A DNA stretch of 7,217 nt, from the NCBI GenBank assembly GCA_023416575.1, contig JAEZHL010000335.1, positions 1 through 7,217 on the forward strand, in the 5' to 3' direction. Source of the stretch: Pseudomonadota bacterium (GTDB taxonomy: Bacteria > Pseudomonadota > Alphaproteobacteria > Rhizobiales > Hyphomicrobiaceae). This document shows positions 5,612 through 7,217 of the stretch, piece after piece. Positions within the stretch are counted from its first letter, which is position 1. The number at the start of each line of letters is the position of its first letter. A model generated the notes under the pieces. It made no database searches and was not told the origin of the DNA. It was given only the letters and a program-made list of their open reading frames with translations. Made by a program: the position numbers and the translations under genes.

Positions 5612-7217
5612 ATGGCGATTACAGGCGAAGCACAGATCGGGGCTCCTGAGAGTGCGCACACCAGTGGTGTGGCCTATCGCCTGCCGTCTTCATCCACCCT
5701 GATTCTGCTCGGGCTGGGCGGCTTCCTCATCGTGTTCGCCGTTGCGCCACTGCTGCTAATGCTGTGGCGCAGCCTCCTCGACCACAACGGCAACTTCGTC
5801 GGCCTCACCAACTACGCTGTGTTCCTGTCACAGCCGGCGGCCGGCGATGTCATCGCGAATACCCTCTTCGTGGCAGTGGTCAGCACGGTCATTACGGTGC
5901 TGATCGGAATGATGTTCGCGCTCGCGCTCAGCCACACCTGCGTGCGCTTCAAGACGTTCTTCCGCAGCGTCGCCCTGCTCCCCCTGCTGACGCCGTCGCT
6001 GCTGTCGGCCATGGCGCTGACCCAGCTGTTCGGCAGCCAGGGCTATCTCAACGACCTGATGATGGGCCAGACGATCTATGGCCCGATCGGCATCATCACG
6101 GGAATGTCGATCGCGCACTTCCCGCACGTCTTCATCATCATGAGCGCTTCGATCGCGGTGTCCGACGTGCGCCTCTACGAGGCCGCGCGGGCGCTGAGCG
6201 CCAAGCCGCTGCGCGTCTTCCTGACTGTCACACTGCCGTCGATGAAGTACGGCATCGTCAGCGCCTCGATCGCCTCCTTCACCCTGTGCCTGACCGACTT
6301 CGGCATTCCGAAGGTGATCGGCGGCCAGTACAGCATGCTTGCGACCGAAATCTACAAGCAGGTCGTCGGGCAGCAGAATTTCCAGATCGGCTCCGTCATC
6401 AGCATCCTGCTGCTGGCGCCGGCAGCCCTGGCCTTCGTCATCGACCGGCGGGTGCGGCGCCGTCAGGCGGCGGCCTTGACGAGCAAATCCGTCCCGTTCG
6501 CGCCCACGCCGCACCCGCTGAAGGACCGGCTCGCGCTCGCACTCTGCATCAGCGTCACGATCGTGATGCTGGCCATGATCCTGGTGCCGGGCTACGCCTC
6601 GTTCATCAAGTTCTGGCCCTACAATCTGGAACTGACGCTGCGCAATTATGAGTTCCATCGCTTCGCGGGCGGCGGCTGGAGCAGCTACATCAACAGCCTG
6701 AAGCTGGCACTTCTGACGGCGACCATCGGCAGCGCCATGGTCTTTGCCGGTGCTTACCTCGCCGAGAAGTCGCGCTCCCCGTCCTGGCTGCGGAACATCT
6801 ACCAGATGCTCGGGATGTTCCCGTTGGCAGTCCCCGGCCTGGTGCTCGGCCTGTCCTACGTGTTCTTCCTCAACGATCCGAAGAACCCGCTCGAGGTGCT
6901 CTACGGCACCATGACGGTGCTCGTGATCTCGACCATCGTGCACTACTACACGGTCAGCCATTTGACGGCGGTGACGGCGCTGCGGCAGCTCGACAACGAG
7001 TTCGAGCTGGTGTCGGATTCCCTCAAGGTCTCCCGCTTGCGCACGTTCCTGAAGGTCACCCTGCCGCTGTGCCTGCCCGCCGTGCTGGACATCTGGATCT
7101 ACCTGTTCCTCAGCGGCATGACGACGGTCTCGGCTGCCGTATTCCTCTACTCGCACAACAACGTGGTCGCCTCGATCACCGTCATCAACATGGATGATGC
7201 CGGCGAGTATGCAGCCG
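5612..7217 (+). CDS. phnU2: AEP-type ABC transporter fused permease (PhnU2 family), 3'-truncated by window edge
   Basis: The frame runs from ATG 5612 to the window end without a stop, giving 535 residues of a protein expected to be roughly 550-570. After a cytosolic N-terminus, membrane segments are visible near 28-51, 83-108, 117-140, 156-180, 212-230, 259-277, 306-326, 361-385, 398-420, 432-452 and 486-510. This is two BPD_transp_1 domains fused, as in FbpB-type permeases and the AEP permease family TIGR03262. The first ATPase-contact (EAA) loop reads YEAARALSAKPLRVFLTVTLP (189-209). The second, FELVSDSLKVSRLRTFLKVTLP (464-485), keeps the FLKVTLP end but has lost the EAA. The start is preceded by purine-rich GGGGGAGAGGG (5592-5602) and AGGA (5604-5607); an in-frame ATG at 5588 would overlap that signal. 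The gene follows the binding-protein gene by 42 bp, so they are very likely co-transcribed. No ATPase precedes it, so that gene should be downstream. Confidence 0.93.
   Translation, partial: MAITGEAQIGAPESAHTSGVAYRLPSSSTLILLGLGGFLIVFAVAPLLLMLWRSLLDHNGNFVGLTNYAVFLSQPAAGDVIANTLFVAVVSTVITVLIGMMFALALSHTCVRFKTFFRSVALLPLLTPSLLSAMALTQLFGSQGYLNDLMMGQTIYGPIGIITGMSIAHFPHVFIIMSASIAVSDVRLYEAARALSAKPLRVFLTVTLPSMKYGIVSASIASFTLCLTDFGIPKVIGGQYSMLATEIYKQVVGQQNFQIGSVISILLLAPAALAFVIDRRVRRRQAAALTSKSVPFAPTPHPLKDRLALALCISVTIVMLAMILVPGYASFIKFWPYNLELTLRNYEFHRFAGGGWSSYINSLKLALLTATIGSAMVFAGAYLAEKSRSPSWLRNIYQMLGMFPLAVPGLVLGLSYVFFLNDPKNPLEVLYGTMTVLVISTIVHYYTVSHLTAVTALRQLDNEFELVSDSLKVSRLRTFLKVTLPLCLPAVLDIWIYLFLSGMTTVSAAVFLYSHNNVVASITVINMDDAGEYAA

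Noticed and set aside
4574..5659. 361-codon minus-strand open frame opposite the binding-protein gene
   Set aside because: The plus strand carries a signal peptide and recognisable family motifs over the same bases; the antisense product shows none.
5828..7156. 442-codon minus-strand open frame opposite the permease
   Set aside because: It is rich in Arg, His, Asp, Glu and Gln with no domain character, and is the expected mirror of a GC-rich membrane-protein gene read in the opposite direction. The plus strand encodes a clear permease throughout.

Overview
The window looks like chromosomal DNA from a GC-rich alphaproteobacterium. The protein families and the very strong G/C bias at third codon positions (which also produces long meaningless antisense reading frames) point that way, but the genus cannot be told from the sequence alone. 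No tRNA, rRNA, CRISPR array, insertion sequence or integrase is visible.

Layout. (1) Bases 1-802, plus strand: the 3' part of a gene whose beginning lies outside the window, for an unrecognised, helix-rich, possibly alpha/alpha-toroid protein. (2) Bases 827-2233, minus strand: a 468-residue modular fibre or spike protein, with an N-terminal DUF2793 domain, a middle module, and a C-terminal right-handed beta-helix like those of phage tail spikes. No other phage gene is in view. (3) Bases 2324-3196, minus strand: a kinase of the aminoglycoside/choline phosphotransferase (APH) fold with an altered catalytic loop. (4) Bases 3252-4142, minus strand: a LysR-type regulator of the sort found beside 2-aminoethylphosphonate (AEP) genes. 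(5) Bases 4143-4531: a 389-bp divergent intergenic region with an AT-rich palindromic core, the likely LysR operator and promoter region. (6) Bases 4532-5569, plus strand: a periplasmic AEP-type binding protein. (7) Bases 5612 to the right edge, plus strand: a fused two-domain ABC permease of the same system, cut off by the window end.

How they work together. Genes 4, 6 and 7 form a recognisable AEP-uptake locus: the binding protein captures the organophosphonate in the periplasm, the permease carries it across the inner membrane, and the LysR protein probably controls the divergent operon. The required ATPase is not between binding protein and permease and should lie just downstream of the window. 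The kinase and fibre genes follow lysR on the same strand with gaps of 55 and 90 bp. They could be read through from lysR, but nothing in their sequence ties them to phosphonate metabolism.

The AEP locus is a known type of system, and I do not see a convincing entirely new system. The points most worth a second look are the isolated DUF2793/beta-helix spike gene with an inverted repeat spanning its ribosome binding site and start codon, the variant Brenner motif of the kinase, and the palindromes between lysR and the transporter.
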